Below are positions 25,990 to 38,233 of a stretch of DNA of 64,000 nt, one piece after another. Position 1 is the first letter of the stretch. Each line of letters begins with the position of its first letter. Below the pieces are notes generated by a model, which ran no database searches, was not told the origin of the DNA, and was given only the letters and a program-made list of their open reading frames with translations. Source of the stretch: Planococcus citri (Eukaryota > Arthropoda > Insecta > Hemiptera > Pseudococcidae); the NCBI RefSeq assembly GCF_950023065.1, contig NC_088681.1, forward strand, positions 68,172,836 through 68,236,835, in the 5' to 3' direction. Made by a program: the position numbers and the translations under genes.

Positions 25990-26912
25990 ACTTAAGCATG
26001 TTTACTAAAATTTTTTGATTCTTGAATGAATCAGTTTTTTGTTATTCCTGAAAAACGCAAAAATGGACTTATCACCTTTCCGTACTCACCGATTCAATTA
26101 ATGTTGCGGAAATTTCAAGTTTCAAAAATCTACTGGAGGCTCCAGTAATGTTCAAAAAAGTCGCTGGAGGCTCCAAAACGACTTGAAATCCCCCAGCAGT
26201 CCACTTCGTAGCGTATTGAAATTGAATTTCGACTCTCCACCTCAGTTTGATGAAATTTTGTGAAAATTTAAAGTTTCAAAAATCTGCTGGAGGCTCCCGT
26301 AATTTTCAAAAAAGTCGCTGGAGGCCCTAAAATGACTTGAACCCATCTGAAGTCGTCTTCAGAGGGTGTCAAAATTGGAGTGTAGAGTAAAGTTTTGCTT
26401 TCCATCTCCATTTGATGAAATTTTGTGAAAATTCAAAGTTTCAAAAATCCGCTGGAGGCTCCAAAACGACCTGAAATTCACCTGCAGTACTTCATAGCGT
26501 ATTGAAATTAGCTTTTAGAATAAATTTCAGCTTTACAACTCCAATTTGATGGAATTTTGTGAGAATTTCGATTTTCAAAAATCTGCTGGAGGCTCCAGAA
26601 CTGCTCAAAACGGGTTGAAACCGTTTCCAATCGATTTGGCATGTCGAAAATAGGGTATATCCCAAATTTCAGCTGTCTTGGTCAATTTGGTAAAATTTTG
26701 ATTTTTACCCTCATTTTTGGCCTGAATTCGATTTTCAAAAATTCACCAAAAATCGAAAAACGCACTTTAGCACTTGAAATTTTGACAGGTGATAAATTTT
26801 AGCATGATCTTTCGATCTATCTTTGTAAAGTTTGAAAAATTTCGTGCAAGTCCTATTGAAACGCAAAATTTACGATTTCGGCTGACCTGTCAATCAAAAT
26901 GGCCGCCATTTT

Positions 26913-27625
26913 AGTCTGAGGCACCTATCTTTTTCTTGGCAAAGTTGCAAAAATCCTACTTTTTTGTTAAAATTGCAAAAAACACCCATTTTTGGTAAAA
27001 ATTGACTATCTGAGTCTTTTTTTATCAGAATTTCCAAAAATTCGTTTTTTTGGTCAAATTTGCTGTAAAACTTGGAAAGTATTTATTTTGCCAAAATTTC
27101 AAAAAAATCCAATTTTATGATCAAAATTACAGATAAGACTCGTTTTATGTCAAAATTTTCTAAAAATTTTATTTTCCCACTGAAATAGCAAGGAATTCTT
27201 ATTTGGAAATTAATTTTTTGGAGAAAGACAGAAAGGTCATCTAGAGGAGTGATCGTTTGAAAAACTCGAAAATCAGTATCGAGAATTCAGTCAGATAGGT
27301 AACATAAAAAAAAGTCCGAAAAGAGTTCATTCGGGGTGATGACAGTTCAGGATAATAGATGCGAGAGATCGTTTCATAATCCAATTTTTGGTCATTTTCT
27401 GCCACCTAATTGTTTTCCTGATCCATCAATAGGTATCTAGGTACAATATTACCAACTCCGGAGACCCGGATTAACCCCAGAATTCATTGAATTCAATACT
27501 CTGTTTGGTAAAAAATTTAATAACCTTCAATGTTTCGCCAATTTTATTCTGAAATTATATATTTTTTAATTCTGAAAAGTTCTCAGGTACACACTTATGC
27601 TGGAAAATAGTTTGTAACTATTATT
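26913..27625. repeat. Degenerate AAAATTGCAAAAA minisatellite and AT-rich flank
   Basis: 26925-27180 has the same loose AAAATTGCAAAAA/TTTTTGG words as at 16.5 and 43.5 kb. The rest, up to gene A, shows no gene. The 3' UTR of gene A should lie at the right end. Confidence 0.4.
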
Positions 27626-28949
27626 TCACACGAAGAACCATCCTATAAGGAAGAACAATACATGGAATGGCCACAAAGGGAAACAGAATCCCAGAATTAA
27701 AATATTAATTACAGCATTCAACAAAATCCACTCTGTCTTTGAAGCGAACCAATGTTTATCGTATCTTTTGGGTTCACGTGCTCTTGTTTTTTCAGAACCG
27801 TATCCAATCGAATTCAAAGCCATGTGACCCAATTTTTTAAGACTCCATCCAGAATTATTATTTTCGTCCGCAGGCTTCTCTGGGATAATGGTGTATTCGA
27901 TTAGCTTTTCGATTTCTTTTTCGCCTAAAAGTACATACGAAGTAATCATTATGGTGAAGAAAATTGTTTAAAAAATGATTTAGGTATAGGTACTCGTATT
28001 ATTGACCGAGTTGATGTACGTATAGTCGTATACTCTAACGAAATTAGTAGGTACTTGCCTTCACTGGAATTGAAAAATTTCTCATTAATAATTCCCTGCA
28101 ATTGAGGACTGACATAGATAGTCTTGGTAACACTTAGGCAAGTGCACGTGGAGTGTTTATCTTGATGGGCCTCATACTTGAAACATTTCTTCACACCGGG
28201 TCTCAATCTAATTCGTACATCCTCTCCTTCTTTAGTCTCCGTTTGGGTTAATCGAATTAACGCCTCGTTAATCAACTGAATTAACTCGATCTCTTTATCT
28301 TTGCATATTTTTTTACATTCTTCACGAGTGACATCGGTTTCAACACGGTGTTCGTCAGCAGCTGCAAAATTCTTGAAAACTAAACGTACGATAAACGTAC
28401 CAGCATTTAGGTAGGTATAATTCAAAATAAAAAAATATAAGTAGATACCTGCAGAAACTTACACTGTTGCGCTAGCAAAGACGTAAGGGCGCCTTTAACG
28501 TCGAAACCCGATAAATAATTCCAAACATTGGGCGCAGCTTCCATATCTCCATTGGCTACCTTTTTCAAGACATTCGCATCGATCAAATGGCCAAACTTTG
28601 TATCAACCATATGAAGTAGTTTCTCTCTTTCACCGTCCATGAACTCTGAAGGAAACGTCAGCAAAACCAAATCCGGTCTGTCCGGAAACCTGATATCGGT
28701 TATTGAAGGTCTAGGAAGATTTTTTTTATGCTTTTTTACTTTCCCATGGGAAGAGGTATCGGTGTTTGGAATATCCCCTTGGTTATCGCCATCATCAACG
28801 TCAATAGCTGTTTTGTCCCAAACGTCGTCATCTTTTTCTAACGGACTCCATAAGTCTTTCAGAGACTCTCGAGGAATTACTTTCGTTACATATGAGGGTA
28901 TTACTGCACAAAGCACAATTATCACGTAAAAAAACTCGATCCTCATCAT
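27626..28949 (-). CDS. Paralogue A of an unrecognised Cys-patterned membrane protein family (362 aa)
   Basis: Exons (minus): 28463-28949, 28059-28361, 27626-27924; 1089 nt in total, both introns phase 1. I do not recognise the family. Residues ~1-22 are a hydrophobic leader. An acidic and basic linker follows, then a domain beginning around RPSITDIRFPDRPDLVLLTF, which corresponds to the P-x-LVPLEFP motif of B and C. Exon 2 carries the family cysteines: CKKIC, KKCFKY, CTC, then VSPQLQGIINEKFF. Exon 3 ends in a membrane segment with FCFPLWPFH, where C and D have FCHCLWYFH. The topology suggests a secreted-pathway protein anchored by its C-terminus. Intron 2 uses a GC donor (AAG|GCAAGT), which is a known minor class and keeps the frame. 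It is the most diverged of the copies. Confidence 0.7.
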
Positions 28950-30300
28950 AAATACTTGGACGATAGAGAATCAATGAGCTGAATCAATACTTTCAGAAAT
29001 TTGCATTTTGCGAACGAGTGTTGTTTTCGTCATAGGCGTATGTTTCATCATCGGTGCGGCGGCATTCTTTAATACTTTATAACCAGACTGTAATTTACGA
29101 AGACACTAAAAACATCAAATGAAACGCAATATATAGCATACATTTTTCGCGACATTTATTTGAGACGTGAGAACGTAATTGCTTTCCCATCACCATCCAT
29201 AGAATTCTAATGTGGATAGGTAAGTATGGTAAAATATTCCTGCGTAATAAAATTTTGCATCAGTAATTCTATTCGTCACAATTCTTTAGGTCTACGTTGC
29301 ATTCCATTAGCGATCAATAATTGCGGAAAAAAGAAAAATTATTACCGAACTCAAACTGACTTAAACTAAAGCCAATATCATAAAGGAGTATGTAGGTATG
29401 TATTTCTTTAATTTATGTACTTGAAAAAACGCCACGTTTTGTGTATTTTTTGCGCCTTGGGAATAGGCAACTCCTTCAACAGAGTTGGGAAAATTTGTTT
29501 TTTTTTTCATTGAAATTTTAAAAAACCTATTCATGGAGCTGAAGAGTGATTTTAGACTAAATTGAAGCCGTTGAGTTCAATTTGACAGTTTATTTTACTC
29601 AATAATGCCAACTTACCCCACAAAAAACCCTAAGAAAATTTGTTCCGCAGTTTCCAAGCACTGTTAACAAAAAGTTTACAAAAATGTATTTTTGGATTGG
29701 GATTTTTTTAAAGCGGGATATTGGAATTATCGCATACTTGAAACAAATTATACAGAAATTTGAGCTCAACTGTCTTCATTTAGTTATTGAAAATCACTTC
29801 CCAGTCGATTGAAGACTGCTATTTTGCGTTGAAAAACTAGTGAGGTCCAGGATCTTGCAAAAAGGGTTCCCTAGATTGTATAATTTTGATTAGGATGCGG
29901 TGGTAAATAGGTAATGTAAAATGTTAAGTACCTACTACCTACTGAGAAGTAAGAACTTGAAAAATTTCACAGAAAATGGAAATCGAGTATCCGGAATGTA
30001 ATCAATCAAAAAGATCGCTAATGAGTATAATGAATGAAGAAAAAAATGGTCCACTATACCACTATTTTTGTAGAAAAAAGAATAGGTAGGTATAAGAAAA
30101 AGCAGCGACATTGTTCTAATTTTCCGAAAAAATGTTACGAAAATCATGGGGAGGAGGGAATGGAGTTGAAACTTGAACTGAAAAAAGTGAAACTCAAACT
30201 GAAAAGGAAAACTGAAATGCAAGGAAGACTCATACTGAAAAAAACTTAAAATGAATTTCCAAAATATTATGAATTTGATGGGAAAAACAAAAAAACTAAG
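28950..30300. other. Upstream flank of gene A, no gene seen
   Basis: Contains the promoter side of gene A. The 136-aa minus frame at 29935-30345 and its plus-strand counterpart are compositional (Phe/Leu- and Lys-rich) with no start context or motif. Scattered TACCTACTACCTA micro-repeats occur near 29930. Confidence 0.4.
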
Positions 30301-31944
30301 AAGGGAACCTCTTGAGATGTCCGACTCCGATTTGAACGGGACCACGATTTTTTGAAAAAGAATGGTCTAAAACCCCAAAATCCAAATTTTCAGCTTCCGA
30401 AGTTCATTTTTAGATTTTTGGCGAATTTTTGAAAATCCAAAATTGACTATTTTGGTGATTTATGATTTTTTTTAAAAAGAAGTACGTACTTGATCAGTAA
30501 AAATGTTCAAAATAAGTCCTAAAACTGATATTCACATCCAAATCCAAATTTCGCCATTTCCAGCCATTTTGGAGGCTCCAGCGCGATTTTTCAATTTCTC
30601 CAAAATTTTCAATTTGCTCCAGAAGGCGTGAATATGAAGTTGGACAGCTAAAAATCGAGTTGTGTGTTATACTCGAACTGTTTAACGAATTTATCCACAT
30701 TTGAGCCGACTCTGGAGCGGACACCTCAAGAGTGGTTTTTTGACCAGCTTTTTTTCAAAATAAAAATATCCCAAAACCAAAAAATCCTCGTTTGTGAGAA
30801 AATTATTGAAATTTGCGCGAATCGCAGTATTTTGTCATGAAGTAACACCACGAGGAGCATTTCGCCATTTCCAGCTATTCTGGAGGCTCCAGCGCGATTT
30901 TTTAATTTCTCCAGAATTTTCAATTAGCTCCAGAAGGCGTGAATATGAAGTTGGGCAGCTAAAATTCGAGTTGTGTGTTATGCTTGAACTGTTTAATGAA
31001 TTTATTCACATTTGAGCCGATTCTGGAGGGAACACCTCAAGAGTGGTTTTTTGACCAGCTTTTTTTCAAAATAAAAATATCCAAAAACCAAAAATTCCTC
31101 GTTTGTGAGGAAATTTTTGAAATTTGTGCGAATTGCTGTATTTTGTCATTAATTACTTAACCACACGAGAGCGAATTTCGCCATTTCCAGCCTTCCTTGG
31201 GCCTCCCTTTAATTTTTGGATATTTTTATTATGAAAAAAGCTGGTCGAAAACCCACTCGATTGAGATGTCCTCTCCAGAATCGGCTCAAATGTGAATAAA
31301 TTCGTTAAGCAGGTCGAGTATAACACACAACTCGATTTTTAGCTGCCCAACTTCATATTCACGCTGGGGCAAATTGAAAATTCTGGAGAAATTTAAAAAT
31401 TGCGCTGGAGCCTCCAGAATAGCTGGAAATGGCGAAATTCGCCCTCGTGGGGTTAGTTCATGACGAAATACTGCGATTCGCGCAAATTTCAAAAATTTTC
31501 TCGCAAAGGGTAAAATTTTGATTTTTTGGATATTTATATTTTGTTTTTCTTTTTTTTCAACATGAAGAGGGATCCTGTAATGAAAACATTGTGAGGAAAG
31601 AAACTTTTGTATGTGAAGTGGAACCCCAGTTTGTGATTAAACTGAAACCCTATAACATTTTTATCTATGTAAATTTTCATATGAAGTGGAACCTTTTCAT
31701 TACCAGAAAGAAAATGTTCACATTGATGAACAGAACTGAGCTTGCATAAATTGAATCTTCAACTGAAGGTGCAACACAACTAACACAAGCCTAATCAATC
31801 CAGCCCTCTGATTTGCCTTTTTTTTCAACTCAACCCATTACCATTTATTAGTTTATAGTTTATCAATGCATTAGTTCGATAGAACCTCTGATAATCATAA
31901 TAATATAAGTCATTAAATCTGGATACTTCACCAGTTCACCGAGC

Positions 31945-34565
31945 ATAAGTAGTCATGATAACCCCAAATATTGAAAATTCAGGTGATAAAAAATTTCCTT
32001 TGTGGGTATGAAAGTCCATGATGAATTTGAGTGGTAGGTTATCATATGATATCCAAATTTTTGAGCTTTTTTCTTCATCTATATACTGACAGTGGTTGCC
32101 CTCCTACCAAAATTGCAAATTAAAAATTCTGATTACCCAAATTTTCGTTGATTTAGTTCACTTTGAGAATTTCTGTTGGGTAAACATGTCTGAATTTGAG
32201 TTAACTTGGTAGGACTAATGGAATGTGAATTTGAGAAAAATTTTTGCATAGATCAGAGCATCAATGAAAATTGATCCGATGATCCCTACCAAAATTTGTG
32301 ATGAATAATCATGATAACCCCAAATATTGAAAATTCAGGTGATAAAAAATTTCCTTTATGGGTAATGAAAGTCCATGGTGAATTTGAGTGGTAGGTTATC
32401 ATATCATATGATATCCAAATTTTCGTTGATTTAGTTCACTTTGAGAATTTCTGTTGGGTAACGATGTCTGAATTTGAGTAAACTTGGTAGGACTAATGGA
32501 ATGTGAATTTGAGAAAATTTTTTGCATGGATCAGAGCAATGAAAATTGAAAATTGATCCGATGATGGCGATGATCCCTACTAAAATTTCTGATGAATGAT
32601 CATGATAACACCAAATATTGGAAATTCAGGTGATAAAAAATTTCCTTTGTGGGTAATGAAAGTCCATGGTGAATTTGAGTGGTAGGTTATCATATGATAT
32701 CCAAATTTTTGAGCTTTTTTCTTCATCTATACTCACAGTGGTTGCCCTCCTACCAAAATTGCAAATTAAAAATCCTGATTACCCAAATTTTCAACGATTT
32801 AGTTCACTTTGAGAATTTCTGTTGGGTAAAGATGTCTGAATTTGAGTGAACTTGGTAGGACTAATGGAATGTGAATTTGAGAAAATTTTTTGCATAGATC
32901 AGAGCAATGAAAATTGATCCGATGATCCCTACTAAAATTTCTGATGAATAATCATGATAACCCCAAATATTGAAAATTCAGGTGATAAAAAATTTCCTTT
33001 GTGGGTAATGAAAGTCCATGGTAAATTTTAGTGGTAGGTTATCATATCATATGATATCCAAATTTTCGTTGATTTAGTTCACTTTGAGAATTTCTGTAGA
33101 GAAAACATGTCTGAATTTGAGTAAACTTGATAGGATTAATGGAATGTGAATTTGAGAAATTTTTTTGCATAGATCAGAGCAATGAAAATTTATCCCTACT
33201 AAAATTTCTGATGAATAATCATGATTACCCCAAATATTGAAAATTCAGGTGATAAAAAATTTCCTTTGTGGGTAATGAAAGTCCATGGTGAATTTGAGTG
33301 GTAGGTTATCATATGATATCCAAATTTTTGAGCTTTTTTCTTCATCTATACTGACAGTGGTTGCCCTCCTACCAAAATTGCAAATTAAAAATTCTGATTA
33401 TCCAAATTTTCGTTGATTTAGTTCACTTTGAGAATTTCTGTTGGGTAAACATGTCTGAATTTGAGTAAACTTGGTAGGACTAATGGAATGTGAATTTGAG
33501 AAAATTTTTTGCATGGATCAGAGCAATGAAAATTGAAAATTGATCCGATGATCCCTACTAAAATTTCTGATGAATGATCATGATAACACCAAATATTGGA
33601 AATTCAGGTGATAAAAAATTTCCTTTGTGGGTAATGAAAGTCCATGGTGAATTTGAGTGGTAGGTTATCATATGATATCCAAATTTTTGAGCTTTTTTCT
33701 TCATCTATACTCACAGTGGTTGCCCTCCTACCAAAATTGCAAATTAAAAATTCTGATTATCCAAATTTTCGTTGATTTAATAGTTCACTTTGAGAATTTC
33801 TGTTGGGTAAACATGTCTGAATTTGAGTAAACTTGGTATGTTTAATGGAATGTGAATTTGAGAAAAATTTTTGCATAGATCAGAGCAATGAAAATTTATC
33901 CCTACTAAAATTTCTGATGAATAATCATGATTACCCCAAATATTGAAAATTCAGGTGATAAAAAATTTCCTTTGTGGGTAATGAAAGTCCTTGGTGAATT
34001 TGAGTGGTAGGTTATCATATGATATCCAAATTTTTGAGCTTTTTTCTTTATCTATACTGACAGTGGTTGCCCTCCTACCAAAATTGCAAATTAAAAATCC
34101 TGATTGTGATTATCCATTATCCAAATTTTCAATTTTCATCAATTTAGTTCACTTTGAGAATTTCTGTAGAGAAAACATGTCTGAATTTGAGTAAACTTGG
34201 TATGTTTAATGGAATGTGAATTTGAGAAAATTTTTTGCATTGATCAGAGCAATGAAAATTTATCCCTACTAAAATTTCTGATGAATAATCATGATTACCC
34301 CAAATATTGAAAATTCAGGTGATAAAAAATTTCCTTTGTGGGTAATGAAAGTTCCTTGGTGAATTTGAGTGGTAGGTTATCATATGATATCCAAATTTTT
34401 GAGCTTTTTTCTTTATCTATACTGACAGTGGTTGCCCTCCTACCAAAATTGCAAATTAAAAATCCTGATTGTGATTATCCATTATCCAAATTTTCAATTT
34501 TCATCAATTTAGTTCACTTTGAGAATTTCTGTAGAGAAAACATGTCTGAATTTGAGTAAACTTGG
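31945..34565 (+). repeat. Satellite array, ~350-bp unit, about 7.5 copies
   Basis: The landmark AAATATTGAAAATTCAGGTG recurs (with small changes) near 31965, 32311, 32611, 32961, 33231, 33588, 33935 and 34303, giving spacings of about 350, 300, 350, 270, 357, 347 and 368. The shorter units lack a block of about 85 bp around GCCCTCCTACCAAAATTGC. Each unit contains the palindrome ATCATATGAT. The last two copies are almost identical, so their open frames repeat the same translation, which is not a gene. Confidence 0.85.
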
Positions 34566-34620
34566 TACTGGTGATTGGTGAAGGAGGCATTGTAGTGCCA
34601 CCGTGATCAAGCTCGCCCTG

Positions 34621-34950
34621 CATCGAACTTTGACTATATAGATATACTACGTATATGGACTGCTAACCCTTATCAAAGTGTAAAATGTAAACATAAAAGT
34701 CCACGCAACAAAATCGACGGTTCTAGTTGAAGCATGCAATTGTATGCGAGGATGACGCGAGGTGACGCGCGCATCCAAGGTTCCGTACTGTGAGAGCCAA
34801 TGAGCAACGTTTTCAGGCAACGAACACCGCGTTTCATTGAGTGGACTTTGAAAATCTGGCTTACACGATTTCTCCATATAACCAACGTTAAATTGATAAG
34901 AATCAGCAGTCCATATACGTAGTATATCTATATAGTCAATGGCATCGAAT
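34621..34950. mobile_element. Short inverted-repeat element (MITE-like)
   Basis: GACTATATAGATATACTACG and the next ~13 bases are repeated inverted at about 34906-34938, within longer imperfect arms from CATCGAA to ATTCGATG. The interior is GC-richer with no conserved frame; the 120-aa minus frame at 34647-35009 runs through both arms and shows no family motif. Confidence 0.6.
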
Positions 34951-36112
34951 GTAAATATGTAAACAGAAGATGATCTGAATTCTGAACCATATCTGAACTG
35001 TATACTCAACTGAAAAAATATTTATAAGACACCCAACATCTATCATCTATGATGAAGTAAGAAACAAATGATATTATGTTGATGAATTTATTTCTAGTTA
35101 ATTAATTATCGCGCGATTACACAATTAATGAATAATGAAGTGTTCTCGGGCTATGATCAACCCAAGAAAGTGAATCGTAGGATCCCACTTCAATCAGATA
35201 ATTTTTGTGTAAGGAAGGTTCCAGTTCATGCATAAAATTTGCACATGAAGTAGGATCCGGTTCCACTTTAGTGATACATAGGTTCCACTTTGGCCGATGG
35301 TCCCAGTTTATATACACTAATGTACCCAGGGTTTTTTTGAAAAAAAGCTGGTCAAAAAACCACGCTTGAGGTCCCCAGAATCGGCTCAAATGTGAATAAA
35401 TTCAGTAGGTAAACAGTTCGAGCATAATACACAACTTGAATTTTAGCTGTCCAACTTCATATTCACGCCTTCTGGAGCAAATTGATAATTCTGGAGAAAT
35501 TGAAAAATCGCACTGGAGGCTCCAGAATGGACGAAAATGGCGGAACTCGGCCTGAGGGGGTTTGTTGTGTTCAAAATACAGCGATTTGCGCAAATTTCAA
35601 AAATTTCCTTGCAAAGGGTAAAATTTTGATTTTTTGGATATTTATATTTTGAAAAAAAGCTGGTCAAAAAACCACGCTTGAGGTCCCCAGAATCGGCTCA
35701 AATGTGAATAAATTCAGTAGGTAAACAGTTCGAGCATAATACACAACTTGAATTTTAGCTGCCAAACTATATATTCACGTCTTCTGGAGCAAATTCAAAA
35801 TTCTGGAGAAATTGAAAAATAGCGCTGGAGGCTCCAGAATGGCTGGAAATGGTGAAATCTGAATTTGGGGGGTTAATATCAGTTCTAGGACTTATTTTTA
35901 ACATTTTTACTGATCAAGTACGTACTTCTTTAAAAAAAACATAAATCACCAAAATAGTCAATTTTGGATTTTCAAAAATTCACCAAAAATCGTAAAATGA
36001 ACTTGGGCTGCTAAAAATTTGGATTCGGAGGTTTTAGAACATGCTCTTTCCAAAAATTGCGGTCCCGTTCAAACTTCAAATCGGAGGTGGACACCTCAAG
36101 AGGTTCCCCTGT

Positions 36113-36616
36113 GAGTCTGAAACTGAAAATTGAAATAATAAACAAAATTGATTAATTGACATTATTGACAATACTTATTGACATTGAAAAATATTGAAAT
36201 GAACAAAACAAAACTGAAAAGAGCAAAACTCATTTTTTGGTAGATCATTATTTTTTTCAATAAATTTCCAAAATAGTATTACTCTACAATCTACATTCTA
36301 AATTCTAATAATTTCTATTCTACATTAAAAAGTAAAAATAAAAACAAAATATAAAATAATACTTAATTGAATAATTAATAAATTAAAATAAAAAAGTAAA
36401 TTACCTAGCTGACGTCATGTAGACTGGAAAATGCACTATTTTATCCAGTTTTTTCGTCAAGTTCCATGGATATTCCAGCTGATAAGAGCTGATAATGTTT
36501 CGCTTGAAAATAAATTTACGCGTTTCCATGAAAACCTAATGTTTTTGCTATTTTCACAGCATTTTCTCAGATTTATTCATCAACTTCGTCGTCTTTTATT
36601 CGGTTTCTTTCGAAAA
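36113..36616. other. AT-rich upstream region of the small membrane-protein gene, with CRE-like site
   Basis: 36120-36400 is low-complexity AT-rich DNA (loose ATTGACATTGA and AATAAAATA words). TGACGTCA, a perfect cAMP-response-element palindrome, lies at 36410-36417, about 200 bases before the proposed ATG at 36617. The function of this site is inference. Confidence 0.3.
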
Positions 36617-37392
36617 ATGCCATCATTCGCTTCCAAAGTGAGTATCTTCGTTCAATATTTCTTAAAATAATTCATTTTTTTCGTCTAACACCAGTTGTTT
36701 TTCACAGGACGAAGGATTCCGGCCACATAAACGCACAGGAGTTTGGTCTACTGAAACTGTCCGGTAAGAGAAATGAAAAATTTGGAAAACAGCTCACCAA
36801 AGTTATCTACCTACATACAATACGAATATTTTTATTCATACTATACTAAACTTGATATATGTAATGTATCTTGCATTGTAGGCAGAAAACCAGTATACCG
36901 GAAAGAATAACGAACCATCCGCTAAACGGTAAGCTCGATTTTTTTCTCATTCTCAACCAATCACCATTACCTATATCATTCTAAGCTATCATCGTTTTCG
37001 TACTTTAGAAAGTTTCGAATCAAATACTCTAGACAATGAAGACGAAACTGGAATCTCCACTGGCAAGTAAGGAGTACCTAGTACATTGGTCGCTAAATAA
37101 TTCTAATTTCATATCATGTTCGGACGTCTAAATAACATCCGACGATTGAATTTTTAGAACGAATTTCAACGACGTTGTTAAAAGTCACATGAAATCCAAG
37201 TTACTCAAGCTACCAGCTTTCGAGAATTGCAAAGATATTAATATCGGCTTATTACTGAATCAGTTTAATGACGAAGAAGATGTGAAAGATGTAGGTTTCA
37301 TATTATTATTTTTATATTCCATTATTGCGGTACTAGGATTAATTATCTTCAACGTTGTATCTTACTTAGGAGGATACCGTTTGGACTCATGA
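36617..37392 (+). CDS. Small predicted membrane protein, 5 exons, 138 aa, unrecognised
   Basis: Exons: 36617-36637, 36708-36763, 36882-36928, 37009-37066, 37158-37392; 417 nt, with GT-AG borders and phases consistent. The N-terminal two thirds is polar (MPSFASK, then RPHKRTGVWSTETVR, then an acidic ESFESNTLDNEDETG stretch). Near the C-terminus lies one hydrophobic segment (VGFILLFLYSIIAVLGLIIF) followed by a short tail ending GGYRLDS. There is no signal peptide, so a tail-anchored or C-terminal single-span membrane protein is likely. An in-frame upstream ATG at 36431 could extend the first exon, but that stretch is Phe-rich and looks like UTR. The gene lies on the opposite strand between paralogues A and B and shows no obvious similarity to them. 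I do not recognise it. Confidence 0.55.
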
Positions 37393-38233
37393 TTCTTTAT
37401 TTGCTGAGATAACCAGTAAACTTCGAAAATGATTCGATCATGCAGTTGAATATTACGTACGTTATCATGTGCTGTGATGGTAAATCTTTCATGCTGGACA
37501 ATTTCTACACACGATAGACTTTATGTCTAGTGATTTTATTTAAGATGGGATATTCTTAGGGTGTATTATCATTTAGATGTGAATCATAGTTATCGAATTT
37601 ACACTCATGGTTCTCTATTGGCTGAGATTAATGGTCAGTTTCGAACTTCAGTTTGGATACTGCGTTCGTCATCGTGATCTGTAAAGTGAAATCTTCAGTG
37701 TTGAGCATTCCGAAACACTCATACGGTGAAGTTATGTGTCTCTTTAGTAGTCATTTCAATTTAAATGTGATTTTTTTTTTTTTAATTAAAAAAATTGAGA
37801 AAATTACTTACTCGTAGAAAGTTTGGTCTTGATTTTTACATTATTATTCGCAATATTACCAGTACGACTTTTCAGCACACAACCTTAAATATTTCAAGTA
37901 AAAGATTACTAATTAAAAGTTGACTTTTCAAATAATTTGTTTAAAATTTTTTAAATAATCCACATGGTATACCTTATTCTTGATTTTTTTTACGATTATT
38001 AGTAATATTTAAATTAAAAGAAATAATAATAATAATCGAGTGAATTTTTTATTTTTAATTTTTTAATATTTTTTTTTCTAGTTTTCATTTCACCAAGTTT
38101 TGCTCTGTTCGTTGCCGATAGCTGCAGTGCCATGTTAATAGAGATAGAAATGTTCCGCATGTTTATGGGATATTGTCTCATTTTAAAAACGTACCTACCT
38201 ATTATTTTAATCATAATTTCGACTGATATTTTA
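37393..38233. other. Intergenic between convergent genes, no gene seen
   Basis: Holds the 3' ends of the plus-strand small membrane-protein gene and the minus-strand paralogue B. Near 37380-37690 the passage GACTCATGATTCTTTATTTGCTGAGAT-like recurs once (again at about 37603), a weak duplication of ~220 bp. The 38014-38214 minus frame is compositional. Confidence 0.35.

Larger units (their letters stand above)
22738..26912. repeat. Large fold-back repeat (4.2 kb), family 3, with nested insertions
   Basis: The left edge AAAATGGCGGCCATTTTGAT, continuing through GACAGGTCAGCCGAAATC, recurs as the reverse complement at the right edge (26850-26912). The arms, about 1.1-2 kb, are made of tandem units of about 130-180 bp. 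Each unit carries a CTGGAGCCTCCAGC-type core followed by GATTTTTGAAACT, with the same unit inverted in the right arm (26100-26600). Two younger elements interrupt it, at 23881-24410 and 25341-25989. It has no coding capacity. Confidence 0.8.
30303..36108. repeat. Fold-back repeat, family 1, copy 2, split by inserted satellite DNA
   Basis: The left tip GGGAACCTCTTGAGATGTCC is matched by the reverse complement at 36091-36108. The forward arm 30303-31200 contains three units of the family 1 repeat. The orientation flips near 31210 and inverted units run to about 31545. They resume at 35336-36108 after ~3.8 kb of unrelated DNA. The units and tips match copy 1 (1-1996). Short frames such as 30494-30724 minus are repeat sequence. 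Confidence 0.8.

Noticed and set aside
29935..30345. 136-aa minus-strand ORF
   Set aside because: Phe/Leu-rich composition, no motif, and it is mirrored by an equally long Lys-rich frame on the other strand; it runs into the fold-back tip.
33991..34559. Two near-identical ~70-aa plus-strand proteins
   Set aside because: They are the same frame in two neighbouring satellite units, so repeat-derived.
31945..34565. CRISPR-like array
   Set aside because: Units are ~350 bp with no short repeat/unique spacer pattern, in a eukaryotic genome.
34647..35009. 120-aa minus-strand ORF
   Set aside because: It covers both arms of a short inverted-repeat element, so probably element sequence; no family recognised.
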